Shown here piece after piece: positions 1 to 6,266 of a DNA stretch of 21,874 nt; within the stretch, counting starts at the first letter, position 1; every line of letters begins with the position of its first letter. The notes under the pieces were generated by a model, which saw only the letters and a list, made by a program, of their open reading frames with translations, ran no database searches and was not told the origin of the DNA. Source of the stretch: Firmicutes bacterium CAG:475 (GTDB lineage: Bacteria > Bacillota > Clostridia > Christensenellales > CAG-917); assembly GCA_000434435.1 (NCBI GenBank), contig FR895624.1, positions 2,805-24,678 of the forward strand, in the 5' to 3' direction. The position numbers were made by a program, and so were the translations under genes.

Positions 1-522
1 GCGGTGGCGGACGGATACGTCGCGGTCGGCGACAGTGCGTTTATGACAATGCCGCTTATGGGCAGCGGTATAGAATCCTCGATGAAAGCCGGGAAAATGT
101 TTGCCGACTACGTTGAGGAAAATAAGATTGATGAGTTTACGGCAAAAAACATGTGGGGATTTTATCATAAGTATATGACGACGCTCGGTGCGGATTTCGC
201 ATTCGTCGACGTGCTCAAACGTTGGGCGTTGTCCCTCGATCCGAAGACTATTGACTGGGTGTTTGGCGGCGGACTTATCGAAAAGAGCGACCTCGCACTC
301 GTAACCACAGACACTAGCGGCGAAAAACCGAAGATGAGCGCAAAGTCGATAATCAAAAAAGTGTTTTTGCTTTTGGGACATTTCGGACTCGTATGCAAGG
401 CAATCGGTTGTTTGACAAGAAGTTTGAAAGCAAAGAGCATAGCGAAGAAAATTCCTGCCGAATACGACGAGAAGAAACTTGCAAAGTGGGCGAAAAAATA
501 CAACAAACTCATTAAAAACTAA
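1..522 (+). CDS. FAD-dependent oxidoreductase, geranylgeranyl-reductase-like, C-terminal part
   Basis: The reading frame is open from the first base, so the gene begins outside the window and only about 173 C-terminal residues are visible. Near the start it shows a VGDSA motif followed by a Gly-rich stretch (PLMGSGIESSMKAG). This is the pattern of the second FAD-contacting motif in NAD(P)/FAD-dependent oxidoreductases of the geranylgeranyl reductase/halogenase-like group, where the Asp contacts the flavin ribityl chain. The rest is Lys-rich and helical, ending in KKYNKLIKN. The Rossmann dinucleotide-binding N terminus lies outside the window, so the substrate cannot be inferred. The next gene starts 35 bp downstream with no terminator between them, so they may be co-transcribed. 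The general class is fairly secure; the function is not. Confidence 0.6.
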   Translation, partial: AVADGYVAVGDSAFMTMPLMGSGIESSMKAGKMFADYVEENKIDEFTAKNMWGFYHKYMTTLGADFAFVDVLKRWALSLDPKTIDWVFGGGLIEKSDLALVTTDTSGEKPKMSAKSIIKKVFLLLGHFGLVCKAIGCLTRSLKAKSIAKKIPAEYDEKKLAKWAKKYNKLIKN

Positions 523-557
523 AGCGCATACAAAGTCACATTTTTCAAAAAACAACT

Positions 558-1385
558 ATGTACAAAATAGCAAGAGTCGGATTGCATCATTTCGAAGAGC
601 CGTGTTTGTCGGGCGAGAGAGGTAGCGGAACTATCTTCTTTTCGGGATGCAATTTGCGCTGTTTGTTTTGCCAAAATTTTGAGATTTCGTACGGCGGAAA
701 AGGACTTGAAGTGAGCGAAAAGCAACTTGTTTCGCTTATGCTTTATCTTCAAGACTCGGGTGCGCACAACATAAATCTCGTAACTCCGTCAAATTACACG
801 AATTTGCTAAAAGATACGCTTAAAATTGCAAAATCGCAACTTAAAATACCGATTGTGTGGAATAGCAGCGGATATGAAACCGTGCAAAACCTCAAAAAAC
901 TCGATGGTTTGGTCGATATTTATTTGCCCGATTTTAAGTATTCCGATGACGATTTGGCGTGGGAGTATTCGCACGCAAAAGGGTATAGAAAAATCGCTTT
1001 CGACGCAATAAGCGAAATGCGGCGTCAGCAACCCGCCGACCTTTTCGGCGACGACGGAATGATGCAAAAAGGCGTTATCGTTCGCCATCTCGTTTTGCCC
1101 GGCGCACTTGAAAACACAAAAGGGGTTTTGCAAGATATTTCATCGATTGACGATACGATGTACGTTTCATTGATGGGGCAGTATTTCCCGACGCCGAACG
1201 TTGAGAATCATCCGATTTTGTCAAGACGCATAACAGAGGACGAATACGACCAAGCAATGCAAGCATTTTTCGACGCAGGATTGCAAAACGGTTTTTCGCA
1301 GGAACTTGACAGCGCAACGGAAGAGTACGTGCCCGATTTCGATTTGCAAGCGTTGCAAGAGATTTTGAACGAAACGGAAAAATAA
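558..1385 (+). CDS. PflX-like radical SAM protein (COG1313-type), short N terminus
   Basis: This 275-aa protein carries the radical SAM cluster CX3CX2C (C31, C35, C38, in SGCNLRCLFCQN), which binds the [4Fe-4S] cluster that cleaves S-adenosylmethionine. The preceding EEPCLSGERGSGTIFF stretch and the following TPSNYT and YLPDFKY segments match the family related to pyruvate-formate-lyase activating enzyme (PflX, COG1313). From memory, many family members begin with an extra Cys-rich segment of about 30 residues. Here the ATG comes directly at the MYKIARVGLHHFEEP region, so that segment is absent. The upstream frame stays open for a short distance but has no usual start codon, and no clear Shine-Dalgarno sequence precedes 558. 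The target protein is unknown and no glycyl-radical enzyme is visible in the window. Confidence 0.8.
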   Translation: MYKIARVGLHHFEEPCLSGERGSGTIFFSGCNLRCLFCQNFEISYGGKGLEVSEKQLVSLMLYLQDSGAHNINLVTPSNYTNLLKDTLKIAKSQLKIPIVWNSSGYETVQNLKKLDGLVDIYLPDFKYSDDDLAWEYSHAKGYRKIAFDAISEMRRQQPADLFGDDGMMQKGVIVRHLVLPGALENTKGVLQDISSIDDTMYVSLMGQYFPTPNVENHPILSRRITEDEYDQAMQAFFDAGLQNGFSQELDSATEEYVPDFDLQALQEILNETEK

Positions 1386-1430
1386 GCGTGACGGAAAAGG
1401 CGGTTGCGTATATTAAGTATAAAGGAATTT

Positions 1431-1709
1431 ATGAGTATTTATCAAATCGTTATTACGTGCGTATTTGCGGTTATGACCGTGCTGGGCTTCGTCGTTATGG
1501 GCATAGACAAAGCAAAGGCAAAGGAAGGAAAGTGGCGTATAAAAGAAGCCGCGTTGTTTGCGTTTGCAATTTTGTTCGGCGGAGTGGGAACGACGCTTGG
1601 AATGTACGTTTTCCGTCACAAGACGAAACATTGGTATTTTGCGGTATTTTTCCCTATTCTCGCCCTTGTAGATATTGCGCTTTACGCCGTTGGAATGTAT
1701 TTCCTTTGA
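1431..1709 (+). CDS. DUF1294 small membrane protein
   Basis: This 92-aa protein has about three hydrophobic segments. It contains the DUF1294 signature: GIDKAKAKEGKWRI, then a Gly-rich helix (FGGVGTTLGMY), then FRHKTKHWYF. The family is integral to the membrane and has no established role. I place the start at 1431 because AAAGGA lies just upstream (about 1421-1426). An earlier in-frame TTG at 1404 would add nine residues but has no RBS. The gene begins 45 bp after the radical SAM gene. A longer overlapping frame (1388-1792) has no family resemblance and is treated as spurious. Confidence 0.85.
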   Translation: MSIYQIVITCVFAVMTVLGFVVMGIDKAKAKEGKWRIKEAALFAFAILFGGVGTTLGMYVFRHKTKHWYFAVFFPILALVDIALYAVGMYFL

Positions 1710-1811
1710 TGATTGCAAGCGCAATATCTTGCGTTTTGTCCGTGAAACATACACAAAATGCAACACGGTTCGTGTGTTTAAAAAAACTTTAAAAAAGTTG
1801 TCGAAATTTGG

Positions 1812-1840
1812 TTGCGCAAAACGTTCGGTTGTGCTAACAT
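1812..1840 (+). promoter_or_regulatory. Promoter for the leader ORF / uracil permease unit
   Basis: A -35 TTGCGC (1812-1817) and a -10 TAACAT (1835-1840) are separated by 17 bp, and a TGC directly before the -10 makes it an extended -10. Transcription should start near 1847, giving a short 5' UTR before the leader ORF at 1869. Confidence 0.6.
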
Positions 1841-1868
1841 ACTGTCAAATGTGAATCGGAGGGCAACC

Positions 1869-1991
1869 ATGGCTCAAAGCGTTGTTAAGCTCAAGAAAGT
1901 AATTCTTCTCGCAACAGCTTCTGTTGCAAAGATTGTATTTTCTTCCTTCGACGAGTGCCGTTTCCCCTCGATTGACAGTGAAATTGCCTAA
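1869..1991 (+). CDS. 40-aa leader peptide upstream of uracil permease
   Basis: This is a short ATG ORF with a strong RBS (CGGAGGG, 4-5 nt before the ATG) and a promoter immediately upstream. It ends with TAA at 1989-1991, just 4 nt before a strong intrinsic terminator. The peptide begins MAQSVVKLKK and continues with a hydrophobic stretch (VILLATASVAKIVF). It matches no family I recognise. Its position, its length close to that of E. coli PyrL (44 aa), and a U-rich Phe/Ser-coding stretch (VFSSF) suggest that its translation, rather than the peptide, is the function. It would be a ribosome-position sensor controlling the downstream uracil permease and upp genes. An independent small membrane protein is the main alternative. 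Confidence 0.6.
   Translation: MAQSVVKLKKVILLATASVAKIVFSSFDECRFPSIDSEIA
1911..1949 (+). promoter_or_regulatory. Candidate transcription pause: hairpin plus U-rich tract
   Basis: A perfect 7-bp hairpin (GCAACAG, loop CTT, CTGTTGC; 1911-1927) lies inside the leader ORF. It is followed by a pyrimidine-rich tract (1932-1949, 11 T in 18). The TTTT at 1938-1941 lies 11-14 nt after the hairpin, a spacing typical of hairpin-stabilised RNA polymerase pauses. U-rich transcription is where low UTP would slow the polymerase. The role is inferred from layout. Confidence 0.45.
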
Positions 1992-1994
1992 TGT

Positions 1995-2022
1995 AGATGT
2001 CCCTAGCGGACATCTTTTTTTT
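1995..2022 (+). terminator. Intrinsic terminator/attenuator before uracil permease
   Basis: An 8-bp perfect stem (AGATGTCC / GGACATCT) with a 5-nt CTAGC loop runs into eight T residues (2015-2022). It starts 4 nt after the leader stop codon and ends 60 bp before the permease start. A ribosome at that stop codon would cover the 5' arm, so the element could be conditional. I see no alternative antiterminator sequence of the PyrR type. Confidence 0.85.
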
Positions 2023-2082
2023 GCCCTCTGCGGCAAATAGGCGCGTGAGAAGATAACAAAAATTATATATAGGAGAAAGACA

Positions 2083-3741
2083 ATGTCAAAAAACCAACTC
2101 GTTTACGATGTCAATGACAAACCTGCTTTTGTCAAGAACCTCGTGTTTGCATTCCAACAAGTGCTTGCAATCATGGCAGCAACAATCGCAGTCCCGACCA
2201 TCATCGGTTTGCCCACTCAAATTCCGGCGGCAATCCTCGGCGCAGGCCTCGGCACGATAGTTTACCTTCTTTTCACAAAATTCAAAAGCCCGGTCATCAT
2301 ATCGAGTTCGTTTGCGTTTTTGAGTTCGCTCTCGACGGCGCTTGCATTCGGATATTGCGGAATTATCCTCGGCGGTATTCTGGCAGGTCTTGTGTACGTT
2401 GTTTTGGCAATCATCATTAAGTTTGCAGGCAGCAAATGGGTTTCAAAACTCATGCCTCCTGTCATCATCGGCCCGACGGTTGCTCTCATCGGTCTTTCTT
2501 TGGCAGGCAGCGCAATGGGAGACATCACCAAAGCAAGCGGCGCGGCTATCAACGCAAGCTACAACCTCGTCGCTCTCTTTTGCGGCCTTGTGACTCTCAT
2601 CACAATCTGCATTTGCTCAACTCAAAAGAAATTCAAAATGGGACGTCTTATCCCGTTCATCCTCGGCATCGGCGCAGGCTATGCGGTTGCGGCATTCTTC
2701 TCGATTTTCGGTTATGCGTGCAACGTCGAGTATCTCAAAATAGTCAACTGGCAACCTCTCGTGGACAACTTTGCGGCTCTTGGCGACGCAAGCGCAAGCG
2801 TGGGCGCAAAATTCCAATCCTTCCTCAACTATCCCGACTTTGCTCTCATCGAAGCAATCAAAGAGCTTGTCACGGGCAACGTCAGCGAAGCCGTCAACAC
2901 CGCAACCAAAGGAGTTGCAACGACACTCACTTGGGCAGGCGTCGGCGAAGTCGCACTTGCGTTTATCCCCGTCGCTCTCGTCGTCTTTGCAGAGCATATC
3001 GCAGACCACAAGAACCTCGGTTCTATCATCGGTCGCGACCTTGTTGAAGGCGAACCCGGTCTTTGCAGAACACTCCTTGGCGACGGCGTAGGTTCTATGG
3101 CCGGCACGGTGTTCGGCATTTGCCCCAACACCACTTACGGCGAATCGGTCGGTTGTGTTGCAATCACCAAAAACGCTTCCGTATCCACAATCTTCCTTGC
3201 CGCAATCATGTGCATAGTGCTTTCCTTCATAAGCCCGCTCATGGCATTGCTGCGCACAATCCCCGCTTGCGTAATGGGCGGTGTGTGCCTCACGCTCTAC
3301 GGCTTCATCGCAGTCAGCGGTCTTAAAATGTTCAAAGACATCAACCTCGGCGACAACAAGAATCTCTTCACGGTTTCCACAATCCTCATCGCAGGTATCG
3401 GCGGACTCTCAATCAAGATTCCGTATGCTCTTGCAGGCGACGGCACCGTGACAAAGACAATCACAATCACTTCAATCGCAACCGCGCTTGTGCTCGGCAT
3501 CATTGTACACGCAATCATCAACGCAATCGAAAAGAAACAAGGCGGCGACGGCAACGAGGAATTTGCCAAGGAAGAGCCCCAAAGCCTTATCACAGGCGCT
3601 GTAGCTCCCAACGCAACCTTTGATGTCGGCGTAGACGTCGTAAAGGCTGCCGAAGAAAAAGAAAGAGAAGAAGAGGTTGTCGAAGAACTCCGCGAAGAAG
3701 AAAAAGCAATCGAAACCGCCGAATCTTCCGACAAAGAATAA
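2083..3741 (+). CDS. uraA: Uracil permease (NCS2 family) with acidic C-terminal tail
   Basis: This 552-aa polytopic membrane protein belongs to the nucleobase:cation symporter-2 family. Hallmarks are the FAEHIADH segment (E304), the GRDLVEGEPGLCRTLLGDG segment, and the NTTYGE motif (E354). These two glutamates correspond to the uracil-contacting pair in E. coli UraA. The next gene is upp, which supports uracil as the substrate. It is over 100 residues longer than typical UraA. Part of the excess is a loop of about 50 residues (230-280). The rest is a soluble tail (about 485-552) ending in a Glu/Lys-rich, probably helical stretch (EEKEREEEVVEELREEEK). The usual GGxP before NTTYGE reads GICP here. 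AGGAG lies 7-8 nt before the ATG. Expression is probably controlled by the leader/attenuator just upstream. Confidence 0.9.
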   Translation: MSKNQLVYDVNDKPAFVKNLVFAFQQVLAIMAATIAVPTIIGLPTQIPAAILGAGLGTIVYLLFTKFKSPVIISSSFAFLSSLSTALAFGYCGIILGGILAGLVYVVLAIIIKFAGSKWVSKLMPPVIIGPTVALIGLSLAGSAMGDITKASGAAINASYNLVALFCGLVTLITICICSTQKKFKMGRLIPFILGIGAGYAVAAFFSIFGYACNVEYLKIVNWQPLVDNFAALGDASASVGAKFQSFLNYPDFALIEAIKELVTGNVSEAVNTATKGVATTLTWAGVGEVALAFIPVALVVFAEHIADHKNLGSIIGRDLVEGEPGLCRTLLGDGVGSMAGTVFGICPNTTYGESVGCVAITKNASVSTIFLAAIMCIVLSFISPLMALLRTIPACVMGGVCLTLYGFIAVSGLKMFKDINLGDNKNLFTVSTILIAGIGGLSIKIPYALAGDGTVTKTITITSIATALVLGIIVHAIINAIEKKQGGDGNEEFAKEEPQSLITGAVAPNATFDVGVDVVKAAEEKEREEEVVEELREEEKAIETAESSDKE

Positions 3742-3787
3742 GTATAAAAATATAGCGTTATAGCAATAAGAATTTGGAGGTATAAAT

Positions 3788-4426
3788 ATGAAAGAATACG
3801 ACAACGTGCATATTCTCGATCACCCGCTCATCCGCCACAAAGTGGCTATCATAAGAGATAAAAACACCACGACCAAACAATTCAGAGAAGTTATCGGCGA
3901 AATCGCAACGCTTATGGCTTTCGAGGCGTTTAAGGACGTTCCCACGCAAACCGTCACCGTTGAAACTCCGCTCGAAACCGTCGAACAAACTGTCGTGAAA
4001 GAAAACTCGATCGCAATCGTGCCAATCCTCCGCGCAGGACTCGGTATGGTGGACGGCATCCTAACGCTTTTTCCCGCCGCAAAGGTCGGACACATCGGTA
4101 TGTACCGCAACGAAGAAACCCTCGAACCGCAAGAGTACTACTGCAAGTTGCCCCAAGGCATCGAGGACAAAGTCGTTATGCTCGTAGATCCTATGCTCGC
4201 AACCGGCGGTAGTGCCAACGATGCAATCGCGCTCCTCAAAAAACGCGGATGCAAACACATCAAATTCCTTGCCATCATCGGCGCTCCCGAAGGAGTCGAA
4301 AAAGTCCACTCCGAACATCCCGACGTTGAAGTCTACGTTTCCACGCTTGACCGTCAACTCAACGAGAACGGCTACATTTTGCCTGGGTTGGGGGATGCCG
4401 GCGACCGTATCTTCGGCACAAAATAA
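3788..4426 (+). CDS. upp: Uracil phosphoribosyltransferase
   Basis: This 212-aa enzyme converts uracil and PRPP to UMP in pyrimidine salvage. It has the PRPP-binding loop VDPMLATGGSA (133-143), the PILRAGLGM segment (79-87), and the C-terminal uracil-binding GYILPGLGDAGDRIFGT (195-211). The length is normal for the family (about 208-212). A clear GGAGG lies 7-8 nt before the ATG, and the gene follows the permease by 46 bp with no terminator between. Uptake and phosphoribosylation of uracil are therefore probably one operon. All recognisable active-site motifs are intact. Confidence 0.97.
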   Translation: MKEYDNVHILDHPLIRHKVAIIRDKNTTTKQFREVIGEIATLMAFEAFKDVPTQTVTVETPLETVEQTVVKENSIAIVPILRAGLGMVDGILTLFPAAKVGHIGMYRNEETLEPQEYYCKLPQGIEDKVVMLVDPMLATGGSANDAIALLKKRGCKHIKFLAIIGAPEGVEKVHSEHPDVEVYVSTLDRQLNENGYILPGLGDAGDRIFGTK

Positions 4427-4453
4427 CGCGTAAAACAGCGAACAACTGCGGCA

Positions 4454-4518
4454 GAGTCGCTCACTCGAATAGTCACGTACAACAAGTACGCTCCTATCCG
4501 CTTGAGCGGCTCTTTCTT
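4454..4518 (+). terminator. Large stem-loop after upp, probable terminator
   Basis: A 10-bp outer stem (GAGTCGCTCA at 4454-4463 with TGAGCGGCTC at 4503-4512, one G-U pair) encloses an inner hairpin (CGTAC, loop AACAA, GTACG; 4476-4490). TTTCTT follows. The T tract is imperfect, so it may be a weak terminator, an mRNA 3'-end stabiliser, or a dispersed intergenic palindrome. Confidence 0.5.
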
Positions 4519-4729
4519 GTTCTTCATCTATTTAAAGCTATTATTTTCCACTCTAAATAGTTTATAACATAAGGGATTCGCCAAACAGCGATTGATACCG
4601 AAGGTCAATCGCGTGCAGCCTGACCGACGAGGCAGGGCGCGTGAAAAGCAGACATCGTGGTCTAGGACGGGATTCGCTCCGCTTGACCTATGCAAAAAAC
4701 ACGCACAACATAAGTGTCTGCAATCTTCT

Positions 4730-4837
4730 CGCACGGCAATAATTGGTCTGCGCTATCACGCCGGGGCGGGCACCTAATTGTGAAAAAACATTCCGCACGG
4801 CAATAATTGGTCTGCGCTATCACGCCGGGGCGGGCAC
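4730..4837. repeat. Internal 44-bp direct repeat, 64-bp period
   Basis: Positions 4730-4773 recur exactly at 4794-4837, separated by 20 bp of unrelated sequence. Only unit 1 has this extra copy, which accounts for its being about 64 bp longer than unit 2. The first copy lacks the second half of the bulged hairpin. Confidence 0.85.
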
Positions 4838-4894
4838 ACAATTCGTAGGATTGTGTGCGATTCCGCCCGTTCGAATCCCTTATGACGTAAAAAA

Positions 4895-4923
4895 AATACG
4901 AACTCGTGAGTTGAGTTCGTATT
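4895..4923 (-). terminator. Orphan copy of the tRNA terminator
   Basis: The hairpin AATACGAACTC / GAGTTCGTATT is identical to the one at 5205-5233 but has only a tRNA 3' fragment in front of it on the minus strand. T-rich sequence on both sides makes it potentially bidirectional. Confidence 0.6.
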
Positions 4924-5010
4924 ATTTTTTGTGGCGTAGCATAAGGGATCGTGAAATAGCAAAGCGAGCAAGTGTACTTGCAAAGCGAGCGTCAGCCCTG
5001 ACAGTCAGGG

Positions 5011-5259
5011 GCGCGTGAAAAGCAGACATCGTGGTCAAGGACGGGATTCGCTCCGCTTGACCTATGCAAAAAACACGCACAACATAAGTGTCTGCAATCT
5101 TCTCGCACGGCAATAATTGGTCTGCGCTATCACGCCGGGGCGGGCACACAATTCGTAGGATTGTGTGCGATTCCGCCCGTTCGAATCCCTTATGACGTAA
5201 AAAAAATACGAACTCGTGAGTTGAGTTCGTATTATTTTTTGTGGCGTAGCATAAGGGAT
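5011..5259. repeat. tRNA-Arg-associated repeat, unit 2
   Basis: This is the second copy of the repeat described at 4637-4949, running directly into the 3' end of the intact tRNA-Arg gene. Its lead-in (4950-5010) holds two AAAGCGAGC copies around the palindromic GCAAGTGTACTTGC, then CCCTGACAGTCAGGG. The bulged hairpin recurs at 5138-5178 and the inverted tRNA 3' arm at 5179-5194. Confidence 0.85.
5205..5233 (-). terminator. tRNA-Arg terminator
   Basis: An 11-bp stem (AATACGAACTC / GAGTTCGTATT) has a 7-nt loop and T-rich flanks in both directions. It lies 8 nt beyond the encoded CCA of the minus-strand tRNA, so it should end that transcript. It can also work on the plus strand. Confidence 0.8.
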
Positions 5260-5318
5260 TCGAACCCCTGACCTTCTGGTCCGTAGCCAGACGCTCTATC
5301 CAGCTGGGCTAATGCTAC
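5242..5318 (-). tRNA. tRNA-Arg (anticodon ACG)
   Basis: Read on the minus strand, the acceptor arms GTAGCAT and ATGCTAC pair perfectly. The anticodon stem TCTGG / CCAGA holds the loop CTACGGA, giving anticodon ACG (read as ICG after deamination, for CGN arginine codons). The T arm is GGGG-TTCGAAT-CCC, the discriminator is G, and CCA is encoded (5242-5244). The whole cloverleaf is intact, 77 nt including CCA. Confidence 0.95.
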
Positions 5319-5345
5319 ATTGCCTGCTTCGTTTAAAGCATAAAT

Positions 5346-5374
5346 ATTATATTGTTATAAAAAAGAAAAGTCAA
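5346..5374 (-). promoter_or_regulatory. tRNA-Arg promoter
   Basis: On the minus strand, TTGACT (-35, 5369-5374) and TATAAT (-10, 5346-5351) are 17 bp apart. This near-consensus promoter starts transcription about 20 nt before the mature tRNA 5' end. Confidence 0.85.
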
Positions 5375-5430
5375 CCGTTTGCGGAAACATCGTTTTCTTT
5401 TTTTGGCAACTTTTTTGCTAGGTTGCGAAC

Positions 5431-6021
5431 TTATTTGTTTTCGTAGTCTTTGAGCAAGCCGTTTATACCGTTATAGGAGAGGGTGGCGACGATTTTTGCC
5501 ATGTCGTCGAGAGAATGTTCCTTCGACGAATTAAACCAGCGTTGAAACACCGTAAACATGCCCGAAATGACGAAGTCGAGCACGATGTCGAGCGTTGCTT
5601 CGTCAAGGACGGAATATTCGGAAATGACCTCTTTGGCACGTGATTTGAGGGATATAAAGAGCTTTGAAACGAGATTTGAGTTGCTTTCGACGGAAATCAA
5701 ATGCTGATAGAAGTCAAAATCACTGTTGATGATTTTGACAAGCTCGTCAAACATTTTGTTGGGATTGTGCAAAAGTTCGTTGACGTTGTGTTCGCGGATG
5801 ACTTTCTCAAAACTGTCGATGATTTTGTTCTCGATTTCGCCGGTAAGCTCGTAGATGCCGTCGTAGTAGTTGTAGAACGTTTTGCGATTGATGTCGGCTC
5901 TGTCCGCAATATCCTTGATGGTGATGTCGTTGATGTTCTTTTCGGACAGTAATTGCGCAAAAGCGCGGTAGATGGCTTTTTTTGTTTTTGCGATACGTCT
6001 GTCGACTTTTTTCTCTTCCAT
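5431..6021 (-). CDS. TetR/AcrR-family transcriptional regulator
   Basis: This 196-aa protein has an N-terminal helix-turn-helix (about residues 33-53: ITIKDIADRADINRKTFYNYY), the usual TetR recognition-helix pattern. The C-terminal all-helical domain would bind a ligand and dimerise. It resembles the DhaS-like subgroup in general style, but the ligand cannot be predicted. It is divergent from the glycosyltransferase gene at 6267, with a shared 245-bp region. This makes autoregulation and control of that gene the simplest guess. No strong RBS precedes the ATG. Two ATCGAAAA copies lie immediately upstream (minus strand). Confidence 0.9.
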   Translation of the reverse strand: MEEKKVDRRIAKTKKAIYRAFAQLLSEKNINDITIKDIADRADINRKTFYNYYDGIYELTGEIENKIIDSFEKVIREHNVNELLHNPNKMFDELVKIINSDFDFYQHLISVESNSNLVSKLFISLKSRAKEVISEYSVLDEATLDIVLDFVISGMFTVFQRWFNSSKEHSLDDMAKIVATLSYNGINGLLKDYENK

Positions 6022-6151
6022 TTTTCGATACTATTTTCGATGTTTTCGAGGAATAATACACAAAGGGTGTGTTGCCATGTGTAATATGCCGCACTTTTCG
6101 CGATTTTGCCGTCCTCGAAACTATCGGAAAGTCCTTGCGTTTTTTCTTGTT

Positions 6152-6184
6152 TGTATTATAATACACATATGAGGTATAAGTCAA
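6152..6184 (-). promoter_or_regulatory. tetR promoter with overlapping palindrome
   Basis: On the minus strand, TTGACT (-35, 6179-6184) and TATAAT (-10, 6155-6160) are separated by 18 bp. The -10 lies inside the perfect 14-bp palindrome TGTATTATAATACA (6152-6165), a plausible operator for the TetR protein itself. Transcription from here gives a leader of about 125 nt. Confidence 0.6.
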
Positions 6185-6266
6185 GATTATTGCATAATTT
6201 TTCGATAATATCACAGGGAAAATCGTGAGAAAACGATAAAAAGACGATAAAAGAGAGGTTATAATT

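Larger units (their letters stand above)
4637..4949. repeat. tRNA-Arg-associated repeat, unit 1
   Basis: This unit matches unit 2 in two blocks. Positions 4637-4773 match 5011-5147 with one mismatch seen (T4663 versus A5037). Positions 4795-4949 match 5105-5259 without mismatch. The first 70 bp upstream (from the tRNA-like CATAAGGGATTCG at 4568-4580) are only loosely similar to the corresponding part of unit 2. The unit contains a bulged hairpin (4828-4868: GGGCGG plus GCACACAAT paired with ATTGTGTGC plus CCGCCC, 7-nt loop), an inverted copy of the tRNA 3' arm (4869-4884), a copy of the tRNA terminator (4895-4923), and the last tRNA nucleotides with CCA (4932-4949). I see no coding sequence in it. 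Confidence 0.85.

Noticed and set aside
1388..1792. 134-codon frame overlapping the DUF1294 gene
   Set aside because: It has no RBS and no family match, and the overlapping frame is a clear DUF1294 protein with an RBS.
1840..2022. PyrR-type attenuator or a known riboswitch ahead of the uracil permease
   Set aside because: I could not find the conserved PyrR loop, an antiterminator complementary to the terminator arm, or a purine/preQ1-like core. A translated leader fits better.
2436..3047. 203-codon plus-strand frame inside the uracil permease gene
   Set aside because: An out-of-frame shadow of a clear NCS2 permease. Its translation is Arg/His-rich and matches nothing.
4592..5149. Short frames inside the tRNA-associated repeats
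   Set aside because: They lack RBSs, run through hairpins and tRNA fragments, and change frame between repeat copies.
4568..5259. CRISPR array
   Set aside because: The repeats are long (137 and 155 bp blocks), only two in number, lack regular short spacers and have no cas genes nearby.
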